The notes beneath the pieces are model-generated. The model saw only the letters and a list, made by a program, of their open reading frames with translations. It did not search any database and was not told the DNA's origin. A stretch of 64,000 nt of DNA from Alligator mississippiensis (Eukaryota; Chordata; Crocodylia; Alligatoridae), in the NCBI RefSeq assembly GCF_030867095.1, contig NC_081833.1, positions 77,567,395 through 77,631,394 on the forward strand, in the 5' to 3' direction. The translations under genes were made by a program, and so were the position numbers. Of this stretch, positions 1 to 9,560 are shown in pieces; position 1 is the first letter of the stretch, and each line of letters begins with the position of its first letter.

Positions 1-3000
1 GGGCCTGCATGCCCTAGGAGCAGGCCTGGCCCCAGTGGGGAAAGGACCATGGAATGTCTTGGGAGAAGGGAAGGAGGGCGGCAGACCCCGTTATTGCAGA
101 CTGCGGAGCTTCCACTGCCTCCCCACGCGCCGGGCAGAAGAGACCAGCCAGGGGCTGGGCATGAGCTGCCAGCTGCCCCTTCCCTCCGTAGTGTAACAGC
201 AGGAAAAACACTTATTGCTCTGGGAAGCTCAGCATGCCAGTGCCATGGACAAGCTGCGGCCAGCCCATTCGACAGCCTCTCCCTTGCTACCTCAGACTCC
301 TGCCCTCCGCACACCACACCCAGCTCCCTCTCTCAGAAAGGTGACACGGATGCCTTGCAGCCTGGCCTGAGCCACGGAGAGGAGATCCCACTGCTTGCCA
401 GGCCTCAGCGTCCTTCCTGCTCGGGGCCCTGGTGCTGATGCCATGCACGGGTGGCAGCTGGAACCCACCTTCTGGCTACGGGCCTTGGCTGGGGGAGCAG
501 AGCAGCAGCGAGAAGGGTCACGTCCACTACAGCTTCCTGCAGCTAGTTCTAAGCAGCGCCTCCCCCTAGGCACGGGCAGGCAGCGGGCCACGATGGCAAG
601 GGGCAACTGCACCCACTAGCAGCTGGAAGTGCAGAGGCCACCACCCCCTCTGTCCAGAGCCCTGCCCTGTGAGCAGGGGGCACCAAGCAGAGGAGACAGG
701 GGCCAACATCCAACACCAAGGCCCTCACACTACCAGTGTGGGGGGTAGAGGCATTTTGAGCTCAGAGGCCCTCAGAGGGGTCACCTCTGTGCACAATCAG
801 TCCCTGTGCTCACACCTTGCACACAACCACAAGTCTCTGTCCATACCACTACAGCCATGCCATGGTTACATTCTCCCTTGCTTAGTCCCCTGCCTTAGAC
901 TGCCGGAAGCCACAGGCCAACTGCCTACCTGTGACACAGCAGGCCTACAAGCTGCAAGCAGAACAGGAGGGACAATGTTTAGGCACAAGCTGGGCACCTG
1001 GACCAAATGGTGCAGTACAGGGCAGGCGGCTACCTCTTTGCTGCTGCTGCCCAGGGGACAGGAAGCTCAGGCAAGGTCACTGAGGCTTTAGACCATGGGA
1101 TTACAAGGACGGGTGGCCTGACCTGGGAAGCTGCAGAGTCAGCACCTGTGCCTGGGCAAGGCCACAGGCATGAAGGCTTGCGATACTCTCCTGATTTTAG
1201 GACCAATACGGCAGGGAATGTGACTGCTCGCCTGGGGAGAGGCGGGTGCTGATACTTTGGAAACAACAGAAACCGTGTCCAGGAGTGTTTTGGGGCCCTA
1301 GGGCTGGAGGCAGGAGACAGGCATGTGGGAGGGGACATGCTCTGGGCACTGGGCTCCCGTGTACTGTAGAAGCACCAGGGCCAGCTCAGTCTGAGGCACA
1401 TCAAGGGGGATTTGAGTGAATATTAACAAGCTCCCAGGAACAGCTGCAACCAGTGTTGCAAAACAACATGGGACAGATCAGAGGTTCAGGGGGTGCTGAG
1501 CGCCCTGCCCAGGCAGGGTGGTGCCTCCAAGCAGGAGACAAGCCCAGGGTTGAAAACAACAGAGTGGTAACAGAACTAGGGTGAGAGCAGCAGAATCCCA
1601 GCAAGGGGATCAGGGCATGTGCCCTCCAAGAGACACCCACCCTCAGCAGCAGGATCTGGACACAGCTGACAACCTGAACACCACACAATGTCTACTCCTG
1701 CACAGACAATGCCTGGGTCTTGTCCTTTCTTGACCCCTACACCCATGCCATCCGAGGCAGCTCCATGCAAGGCTGCCGGCATGACTGAGTGCTGCCCGTA
1801 CAGCGTTATCCCTGAATGATGCCTCAGCTTCAGCCCATGTCCACCTTCCCCATGACTGGTCTCCATTCTGTGGGGTGGCTCGGCACTGGCACCCAGGGAA
1901 GAAGCCCCAGCACAGCCGGCACAAAGACACCTATGACATGGCCCAAGGGGTGGCAACGCTACTCTGAACACTCCTGAATGACTGGTGGCAGTGAATGCCT
2001 GGCCTAGACGTGGCTCTTCCATGTCTGTAACTTTTCTGGGGACTTCGCCTGGAGGGGGCGAGCAGCCACCGGGCAGACTTCCCTCGGCTGCAGTTTCGTG
2101 CTCCCCAGTGGAAGGACAGGTTCTCACGCTCGCTGCTGCTCCAGCTGCCCAGAAGCCTGCCTGCAGCTGAGCCCAGGAATGGGACATCTGAGCCAGAGGG
2201 ATTTTTCCTTGGAAGCAAGCACATGCGAAGGGAGGTTTGAAATGCAGCCTCGCCGGCTCCTTTGCTATAGCACCTGCCACTAGGAAACACAACCATCGGA
2301 CTCAGATTCGGTGGCAAGTAATTGCGTTTGGCGTTATCACAGGAACTACCAATACCTCCTGCCACAGCACAGCTGCCTGAGGCCCCTACTTGCCCACACC
2401 CCACTCCCCAACCTGGCCCTCCCTCTCTGGTTTCCTTCAACGCTTGCAGGGGTTTTGCTAGCAGAAAGTCCCATGGGACTGAGTGGAGGAGACATGTCAG
2501 GGAGAGGCTGTCGGAGAAACACCTGCCCCCACCCCAAGAGCTCAACATGTGACGAAGTGTCCTTTTAAAGTGCATGTGTGAAAAGTGGGGAGGCTGGGAG
2601 CGGTGCCCCTGGCCCCCGCAGGGACCCAGCTCCCCACCACCATAGAGAGGAACAAACACTTCCGATACTGTATCTGCTACCTTGGGCTGTGGCTTCCTGG
2701 GTCCGCCCCTCCCGCCCCCACCCCCGAGTGCTCCATCCCCGGCCTGCAGGACGCTCAGGCACTCAGGGGCGTGCGAGAGCCCCGAGCTCTGGAATGCTTG
2801 TGGCCACACAGCCATGACCACATCCCCCATCCTCCATCCCTAACTCGCCTGTTGCTGCTGCTCCCTGAGGCACTGGAGCCCTCTGGATTCCAGGAGAGGA
2901 TCTGATCAGTGACTGAACAGGAACCGAACCAGCTCTGCAGGCAGACAGCAGCCTCGCCGGTCAACCCGTCGCTCAGTCTGTGCAAAATCTCCACCTGACA

Positions 3001-3047
3001 AAGGGGGGCTCAGCCAGGGGCATGACCCAGGTGAGGGCCTCGCAGCG
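1..3047. other. ATXN1L downstream flank / presumed 3' UTR
   Basis: No convincing coding exon is seen here on either strand; the open frames are short and lack family features. ATXN1L is transcribed leftward, so its 3' UTR must begin at 3047. I find no AATAAA on the minus strand (TTTATT on the plus strand) between 1 and 3047, so the mRNA end may lie outside the window, as expected if this UTR is several kilobases long as in mammals (family knowledge). The sequence is moderately GC-rich with no recognisable transposon. Confidence 0.5.
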
Positions 3048-5174
3048 TTACTTCCCGGCATTCGAGCGCCCTTCAATGGACAGCTTCACTTCCTGGGGGA
3101 TGAAGGAGGGACGGAGCAGGGATGGCCGGGGCTCCTCCCCCTGCGTGGTACATCTTTGGAAGTTGGGGGCTGTCCAGCTGTGCTGGCCACCCGGCTCAGG
3201 CTGGGAGGGCTCCGCACAGGCAGCGTGGGCAGCGCTGTCCCTTTCTGCCTGGCTCTTCCTCTCACTGTGCAGAGGTGCAGGGGGGTGCTCTCTGGACCCC
3301 TGCACCATTCTGTCAGCTCGCTCCCTGGCAGGCACAAGCTGGGTCGCGGGAGGGCAGGTCGCCTGAGAAGCAGAGTTGCCATTCATGTTCTGCAAGCTGA
3401 TGGAGATGCAGACATCCCCCACCTGCAGCCTGTGGCAGGGCAGGGCGAAGAGCTGGGCAGTCCGCGCCGGGCTGCAGGAGGACCAGCCCTGGCCATACAC
3501 GAAGAAGGGGTGCTCTGGGGGCACGTCGATGCTCACTTTGCTCTGCTGCTCCCCCACTACAAAATGCAGCATGACAAACCCAGGCCATTGGCTCTCCTGG
3601 ATATCAACGACTGTGCTGGAGTCGATCTTCAGGCCCCCGCTCACCTCTGCACTGCGCACAAAGTCCTGGGTCTGCAGATCTTCCACCCGCTTCAGCTCTC
3701 CGGTGGCCAGTTGGATGATGGCTCCTTTCATGAAATGGGAAGGCAGATGGGAGGAGCTGGGGGGCTGCACCGGGCCCAAATCCTTGTCCAGCATGTTCCC
3801 CCGGGCCAGTGTGTTGGGACTCTGCCGTATCAGGGTCTCTGAGGAGGAAGACCTGATGGGCTCGGACCCGACCGGCACTAAAACCGGCTTGCCGTTGGCT
3901 ATCGCCATTCCTTTGGTTAGCTGTCTGTATCTGGCTGGCTCCTCGGGGGACATTGCATATGGGCTCCTGGGCTGGCTCTTCTCTGCAGCAGCAGCAGCCG
4001 CCTCCATGGGACTCCTCCACAAGTCCCCAGACTCCCCTTGCTGATCAGGGATGTTATGGCAAAGGTTTAAAGGGCTCAGGCCATCCTTCTTCTGGGCTGC
4101 CAGAATCGGGTAATCCTGAGAGGCCAACACCCCAACCACCCTCTGTACCTCCAGGTCAGTATCCGGGGTGCTTCTGTGAGCTGGCACAGAGACCTCTGCT
4201 CTCAGAGTCTGGTAACCTGAAAGGAACTGTCCATCCAACACGCACTCCACGGCCGCCCCACACAGCTGGGCTTCGGCTTTGCTGCTGGCACAGTCCACAG
4301 CCTCGCCAGTCCTCCGCACCACGTGATGCTCTAGATGTCTCTGCCCGCCATTGGCAGACGCTGCGTCCGAATTCAGCTGATTCTCTTGCGCGGGAGGATC
4401 CGGGCTTCCAGCGGCAGCAGACATCTCGTACGCAGAGAAGCCCGGGGGCAGCCGGGACATGTGGTAATAAACAGGAAGCCTCCCCTGGGCTATGTCCAAA
4501 GGCTGGGCGCCAGCATGGTGCTGGACCTGGCTGGAGGGGGAGAGGGCAGAGGCAGGCTTGCTGAAGGCGTGGGCGGGAGAGGTAGTCGGAGGGGAGGCGG
4601 CGGCAGCGGCGGCTTCCTCGGTCAGCAGAGAGGTGTATGGCACGAAGTGGGGCACGTGCGAGGCGCCCAGGCCGGCGGAGGGCGAGAGCAGGGGGCCGGG
4701 CAGGAAGCCGGGCGGCACGGCGTAGGGCACGGTGTAGTGCGGGCCCACGAGCTGCAGCGAGGCGGGCGGCAGCTGGGCGTAGTGCAGCGGCGGGTAGGGC
4801 ACGCCTGCGTGCGGCAGCAGCGACGAGGCCACGCCGAAGGCGGGCGGCAGTGGGCTCATGCTCACCACGGGCGGCGGGAAGGCGGCGGGCGGCACGGCCA
4901 CCTTGTACAGCAGCCCGTACGGCTCCAGCGGCGGCCCCGCCTCGGCCCCCGGCCCCGGCCCCGCGCCCTCCCCGGCCGGCCCGTAGCGCGAGGGCGGCGG
5001 GGGCGGCGCGGGGCTGCGCGCGGCCGCGCCCCGGGCCCAGGCGGGGCCGTCGCCGGGCGGCGCGTGGTTGGCGGCGCCGAGGGGCGGGCGCGCCGCGTCG
5101 TGGCTGGCGGCGCCGGGCAGGTCGCGCTTCTTGGGGGGCAGGCACTCCTGGCTCCGCTCGTGCGCCGGCCTCAT
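3048..5174 (-). CDS. ATXN1L: Ataxin-1-like protein (BOAT1), complete, single coding exon
   Basis: The 708-residue protein begins MRPAHERSQECLPPKKRDLP and ends EVKLSIEGRSNAGK, both hallmarks of ATXN1L (human about 689 aa). The AXH domain spans roughly residues 475-595 (MKGAIIQLATGELKRVEDL through GDVCISISL) and is almost unchanged from mammals; in the family it mediates dimerisation and RNA/protein binding and, with the flanking region, contacts Capicua. The protein is a nuclear corepressor partner. Residues about 21-90 are a Pro/Ala/Gly-rich stretch unlike the mammalian sequence. Alanine runs occur at about 188-193 and 392-397, and no polyglutamine is present, as expected for the ATXN1L branch. 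The ATG at 5174 is chosen because the conserved N-terminus starts there. It shares a divergent CpG-island promoter with AP1G1. The stop is TAA at 3050-3048. Confidence 0.97.
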   Translation of the reverse strand: MRPAHERSQECLPPKKRDLPGAASHDAARPPLGAANHAPPGDGPAWARGAAARSPAPPPPPSRYGPAGEGAGPGPGAEAGPPLEPYGLLYKVAVPPAAFPPPVVSMSPLPPAFGVASSLLPHAGVPYPPLHYAQLPPASLQLVGPHYTVPYAVPPGFLPGPLLSPSAGLGASHVPHFVPYTSLLTEEAAAAAASPPTTSPAHAFSKPASALSPSSQVQHHAGAQPLDIAQGRLPVYYHMSRLPPGFSAYEMSAAAGSPDPPAQENQLNSDAASANGGQRHLEHHVVRRTGEAVDCASSKAEAQLCGAAVECVLDGQFLSGYQTLRAEVSVPAHRSTPDTDLEVQRVVGVLASQDYPILAAQKKDGLSPLNLCHNIPDQQGESGDLWRSPMEAAAAAAEKSQPRSPYAMSPEEPARYRQLTKGMAIANGKPVLVPVGSEPIRSSSSETLIRQSPNTLARGNMLDKDLGPVQPPSSSHLPSHFMKGAIIQLATGELKRVEDLQTQDFVRSAEVSGGLKIDSSTVVDIQESQWPGFVMLHFVVGEQQSKVSIDVPPEHPFFVYGQGWSSCSPARTAQLFALPCHRLQVGDVCISISLQNMNGNSASQATCPPATQLVPARERADRMVQGSREHPPAPLHSERKSQAERDSAAHAACAEPSQPEPGGQHSWTAPNFQRCTTQGEEPRPSLLRPSFIPQEVKLSIEGRSNAGK

Positions 5175-5324
5175 GCTGCCGCCGGCCCGCGGGCCCCGCC
5201 GCTCCGCGCCGCCGCCTGCGCCTCACCTGCGGGGGGAGGGCGGAGGACAGCGTCAGCGCCGCCGCCGCCGAGCCCCCCGGCCCCGGCCCCGACCCCGCTC
5301 CCCTCCCCGCCACTCACCCGCCAT
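5171..5324 (-). other. Candidate upstream ORF of ATXN1L with stop overlapping the main start
   Basis: If the candidate 5' UTR intron 5317-5227 is removed, an ATG at 5324-5322 opens a 20-codon frame (starts MAGEAQAAARS). Its TGA at 5173-5171 overlaps the ATXN1L ATG in the arrangement ATGA. If the intron is retained, a longer frame from upstream still terminates at the same TGA. Such stop-start overlaps are a known setting for reinitiation or leaky scanning control. The peptide is Ala/Gly/Arg-rich, so base composition alone could produce it. Its use depends on where transcription starts, which cannot be seen here. Confidence 0.4.
5227..5317 (-). other. Candidate 91-nt intron in the ATXN1L 5' UTR
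   Basis: On the minus strand a GTGAGT donor begins at 5317, and a pyrimidine-rich acceptor ending in CCCCCCGCAG lies at 5227. ATXN1L genes have non-coding 5' exons ahead of a single coding exon (family knowledge), which fits. The short, very GC-rich intron is plausible but unproven. Confidence 0.45.
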
Positions 5325-5472
5325 CGCCCGGCGCCGCCGCCCCGGCCCCCATCGGCCCGGCCCGGCCCGGCCCGACCCGACCCGACCCCTCCCCGCGGCG
5401 CGGCGCGCGGCGATGACGTGTAGGCCGCGCGCCGGAAGCGCCTCACCCCGCGGGGGCTGGGGCGCACGGGAA

Positions 5473-5502
5473 TGACGTTTGGCTCTGTGTTGCCATGGCT
5501 AC
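5473..5502 (-). promoter_or_regulatory. RFX X-box next to a CRE half-site
   Basis: On the minus strand 5502-5489 reads GTAGCCATGGCAAC, matching the RFX X-box half sites GTNRCC and RGYAAC with a 2-bp gap. A CRE half-site (ACGTCA on the minus strand, 5478-5473) follows 10 bp downstream. Occupancy is inference. Confidence 0.5.
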
Positions 5503-5784
5503 CGGGCACCGCCCGGGCCCGGGCCGGCCTGTCGAGCACATCACACAGCGCGCGGCGGCCCGAGCGGGCTCCGCGCAGCGCCGGTGCCCTGGGCTCGTGC
5601 CACCTGGCCTAGGCCCGCAGCGCCGCACGGGCTGTCCCGAGGCCGCGGGCAAGGCACGGGGCGCGACGGAAGTGGGCGGCGGGCGACAGGAAGGGGCGGG
5701 GCCGGCTGGCGGGCGGAACCTTGGCGCGGGGCCGGGGGGCCCGATCGGACGGGTACAGCCGCGACACCCACGGCCATCAGCGCC

Positions 5785-5792
5785 TGACGTCA
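5785..5792. promoter_or_regulatory. Palindromic CRE (TGACGTCA)
   Basis: A perfect eight-base CREB/ATF site within the CpG island, upstream of the presumed AP1G1 start. Confidence 0.55.
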
Positions 5793-6019
5793 TCACTGCC
5801 TGCCACGGCGCTGCGCAGCCTCCGCGCACAAGAGAACGCGGCGCTTCCGCCGGGAAAAGGAGTCCCCGGCCCGGCCCTCGCCCGCGCTACGCGCCCGCCG
5901 CGCCCGAGGTGAGTGCGCGGGGCGGCCGCGGCGGCTGCGGCGGCGTCCCCAGGGGCGAGCAGGGGCGGGTGCCGAGCGGGCGCCGCCCGAGGGCGCGGAT
6001 CCCTCCGCCTGCCGTAGCG

Positions 6020-6099
6020 GTGCTGAGGCCGCCGCGCCGCCATTTTGAACGCCTGGCCCTGCCGCCGCCTCGTCCGCTGCAGGCGCCCGGCCCGGCCCG
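6020..6099 (+). other. AP1G1: Candidate non-coding exon 1 of AP1G1
   Basis: AP1G1 has a non-coding first exon in vertebrates, and the coding exon at 17798 is preceded by a splice acceptor, so an upstream exon is required. A GTGAGT donor begins at 6100, 50 bp after the YY1 motif. A second donor of the same type begins at 5909. I prefer 6100 because of the YY1 placement. The left boundary is a guess. Confidence 0.4.
6036..6047 (+). promoter_or_regulatory. YY1 motif GCCGCCATTTTG
   Basis: A full match to the extended YY1 site, which in vertebrate promoters typically sits just downstream of the start site in the sense orientation. This argues that AP1G1 transcription starts shortly upstream of 6036. 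Confidence 0.6.
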
Positions 6100-7102
6100 G
6101 TGAGTGCGGCCCCCCCGCCCCGAGCCCCGGTGTTCGCCCCGCCCCGCCCCGTCTCGATCTTCTGCCCCGCCCCGTCCCGCCGCGGCCCCCGCCGGCCCTG
6201 CTCTGCTTGGCAGCCGCGCCCGCCTTCCCCGTCCCGTCCTCGGCTTTCCCAGCGCCTCGTGTGCTTCTGCTGCCTTCCCTGTCCCCTCCCGGACAGGTTT
6301 TCCCGGCACCAGCAGGAAGCGGACGAAGGTTTTACACGTCTGTCTCGGGGGCGATAGGTATTTCTTCTCGCAGGGGTCCCTCCGGACTGGAGGGTGCCGG
6401 CCGCAGCGGGCCATGCGTTCGCCCCGGGGCTCGCATGCGGCGTGCGCGTCCCGCTCCGGCCCGCGCGCGGCGGTCTGCAGGCCGACTGTTCCCGAACAGG
6501 CGATTTTGCGCGTGCAGACGGGCGCCTGCGACACGTCCCGAGGGGCGAAGCCGTGGGGCCGCTCGTGTCGCGTTGGCCGGCCGCGGCGAGGGATCCTGGG
6601 ATGGTGGCACCGTCCCCTCGAGCTTGTCCAGCTCCGCGCGCGTTACAGCGACTGCCGCTTCCTGTTTCGGCTTGCGTTCACTGGCAGGGGAAAAGCCTCT
6701 TCGCCGCCGGCAGCGAGCGTGTTTTTCCTGGAGACCGGCTCCGACGTGGCGGCGCTGGTTGTAGCCGTTGTGCGACGCGCGAGGCAGCGGTGTGGAAACG
6801 GGTCTCCCGGGGGTGCTGGCGACTTGGGGTGTATGCTTCTTTGCTTACTCCCCGACTTGGCGGTGCCTCTTCCTCCGTGGCGCCCCGGGCCCCAGCACTG
6901 CAGCTCACAGCAGTAGAGCAGTTACAGATTTCACTTTTCTATTTAATATATTGCTGCAAAATAACTTGCTTTCTTTTTTGGCTGTGGTGTGTTTCACACT
7001 TGGTTTCCCTGGCTTCAGCATCTGTTTTCTCTTGCTACACTGGAAGCTTATTTTATCTGTTTTCAGGGCCTGTTCCTTTCCCCCTGTTGTGTGCACGGTC
7101 TT

Positions 7103-7121
7103 TCTCTCTCTCTCTCTCTCT
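7103..7121. repeat. (TC)n microsatellite
   Basis: About nine uninterrupted TC dinucleotides. Confidence 0.9.
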
Positions 7122-8489
7122 GCCTGTCTCGCTTCTCGTTATCTGCTTGCATCTGCTCTCTGTGGGGGATTCACTTTACCAGACACCTGAGAGTTCAACT
7201 GAGGTGAGAAGTTTTGCTCTCCCAAGTATGAGCAGCATGGACCCCCTCTGCTTCTCCTTTAGGCTGGGAGTTCACCTTCCTACATGGGTGTGATTCCTGG
7301 ATCTCACATGTATATTCCTCCTGCTAGGTATCTGGTAGGTTTGAGACCTCATCCTAGGATGTACAAGGGAGAAAATGAGCACTTTGCTCTGGCCCTAACA
7401 AGAGGCTGGTGGCTGCTGTGGGAATGACTTCTCTGCTAGCCTGTCCTTGTTCTGAACTCCTCTTGGTTTGGAGGGTTTTCTGCTCCAGTGAACAAAGCCA
7501 GTGTTGCCTTTCTGCCTACGCCAGCCAAACGGCAAGAGAAGGCAGTCTGATTTTGGAGAGCGCCCTGCACAGGGTCCTGCATAACATCACAGACAGCGAG
7601 GGAGGCTGGGAACTTTTCACACGACTCCTTGGCAAAGCTCGGGAGAGCAGCCGGGCCCTAGAGATGGTAGCAGACTTAGGCAGGTGCTGCACTGATTCTT
7701 CATGTTTTAGATTTGGAAAGTCACTCTGGACCTTAAGTGGTAGAAGCTTCTTAACACATTTTTGGCACTTAGCAAGGAAAACTTACGTTCCCTTTGAGAG
7801 TGGCTGTTTAAGCCCTCTCTGAGGTTTTGGTGATTTCCATAGCCTGAAACTGACCTTCGGTTTCTTACCGTGCTAGGAATAGGCAAACTTGTTTGGAGTG
7901 GCCTATTTTAGATCTTTCTCTGATGCTTTCTAGGGCAAAGTGTCTGCTCTACTGTTGTGTCGGCAGCTACATTATTGGATTAGGATTCTTGGTGCTGGTA
8001 ATTGCAGGACATGTAGCAAATCAAGCTGAGGCTGGTAAGTGGTGAAGAGTCATGGTCACCTGATGAATGTGCCAGACAGTTGTGCTTGAGTTGCTTGTGG
8101 GCCCCTCCTTGTGTTACAGGTGGCAGTAATTGGCTCCATGCTTGTAGTTTGGCAGAGGCCACAAGTTGAATGGACTGGGGAAGTTGAAGGCTACATCTGC
8201 TCTGAAGGTCATGCTTCCTGGGCTTTGGCTGAGGTCACCTGACAGCATGCAGTGATGCTGCCTAAGCAGTGCACCGTGAGCCCCAGGGTTTCCATCTGGC
8301 CTTGAAAAAGGGTTCTTCTCTGCTGGGCTAGAGCAGCAGCCCAGAGGTTCTGGGGTCTGCTCTGGAGCTGAAAAGATGCATCTGTATATCGGAAACCAGA
8401 GCTGAGTGTTGATCGTATTAGCAGGAACAGAGGAGAACAGTAAAGGGCAGCATGGTTGTGGTGACTGAGGTGTGGGTACTCTGGCGTTG

Positions 8490-8600
8490 TAATCCTGCCT
8501 GTCTCACTGATTTATGGTGTGGCCTTGGTGATCTCCCTCCGCTCTCCATTGCTTAGCTTCTAAAGGGGTAATATTCACTTGTTCAGCCAACCTGTCCTGA
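8490..8600 (+). repeat. Possible MIR SINE fragment
   Basis: The order 'tgtggccttggtgatctccct' like text followed by 'ttctaaaggggtaatattcac' resembles the MIR core phrase for losing counts and the 'aaatggggataat' block. It is degraded, and the call is by eye only. Confidence 0.3.
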
Positions 8601-9429
8601 TGCAGACACTTGAGCCTTATGCACAGTAAAGATCATAGAGAACAATATTGGTTCCCCCCCTCCACTTTTGGGCCACCTGGAATTGTTTTATCTTCAGAAG
8701 ACTCTTGCTGCTTCAATTTTTTTTAATGCTGCTGGAGAAGAGTGCTGCTTCCTTTGTGAGGGTGTTAAAGGCCTGGCTTGCAAGAATGCTGTCTTGATAT
8801 TTAAACTCTCTTCCTGTCCGATACCTTTGTGTAGCCCAAAGCAATATTGACCCTTTTTATTTCCATATTGCTTTCAAACTCCTGTTTCTTTTCTATCTCT
8901 CTGGTCTCTTGCTGTTACCACTTCACCATTCAATTTAAATATTTTTTTTTACCTTTCCCAAGGGAGACTAGCTTCTCTGTTTCCAGGTTGAATTTCATGC
9001 TGTTGTTTCTGATAACTTTTCTTACTTCTCAGTCCCTTCTTATTTAATTTGCCATTCTGCATGGCCTCCCACCTTTGTTTGTGGTTTACCCTTTGGGGAT
9101 GAATGTTATGGAAAATGAAGTGAAACGCTGGTGTCTGAAGCGCTCCAGTGGGCTGTCCTCGGGACCTGATATGCTTCTGTTCACAATTATGTTCTTGCCC
9201 TGTCTGGATCCATGTGTTACTGCTGCTGTTCAAGCCCATTTGAATTTTTCAGTAGCATTTAGGAAGAAAACTGTCTGTGCTCTCTTACTTCAGTCTAGCC
9301 ATATTCCACATGGCCCTTTCCTTTAACCCACAAAGGGCTTGATCCTCTGCCATTGAAGCAAATTGGGGAGTTCTAGCATTGGCTTTGAGCTGGCTCTGGC
9401 CTGATTCTTCTTGGTGTGAGGAGTGCAGT

Positions 9430-9560
9430 GTGTTGTATGTAGATCTGAGTGGGGTGATTTACATCACTTGACTTTTAAAATTCATCACTGATTTAAATCA
9501 TGGTGAGATAATTGATCTTTAGATTTTTTTTTTTAATCTAAAATCTATAATGGACTAAAT
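9430..9560. repeat. AT-rich stretch with nested palindromes
   Basis: Contains ATTTAAAT-centred palindromes near 9490-9500 and a hairpin where TAGATT and AATCTA flank a T tract near 9522-9541. It resembles the ATTTAAATC-rich remnants of old DNA elements, but I cannot assign a family. Confidence 0.35.

Larger units (their letters stand above)
5230..6150. promoter_or_regulatory. Divergent CpG-island promoter of ATXN1L and AP1G1
   Basis: This GC- and CpG-rich block separates the leftward ATXN1L 5' end from the rightward AP1G1 5' end. It holds three CRE-like sites (TGACGTG 5414-5420, TGACGT 5473-5478, full palindromic TGACGTCA 5785-5792), an RFX X-box-like site (5489-5502), ETS-type ACGGAAGTG near 5667, many GC boxes, and a YY1 motif (6036-6047). 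No TATA box is evident, as usual for housekeeping CpG promoters. Start sites cannot be fixed from sequence. Confidence 0.75.

Noticed and set aside
4156-5313. 385-aa minus-strand open frame overlapping ATXN1L in another frame
   Set aside because: Arg/Ala-rich shadow frame; the conserved ATXN1L frame fully explains the region.
4335-5423. 362-aa plus-strand open frame opposite ATXN1L
   Set aside because: Low-complexity Gly/Arg text that mirrors the GC-rich ATXN1L coding strand; no independent coding features.
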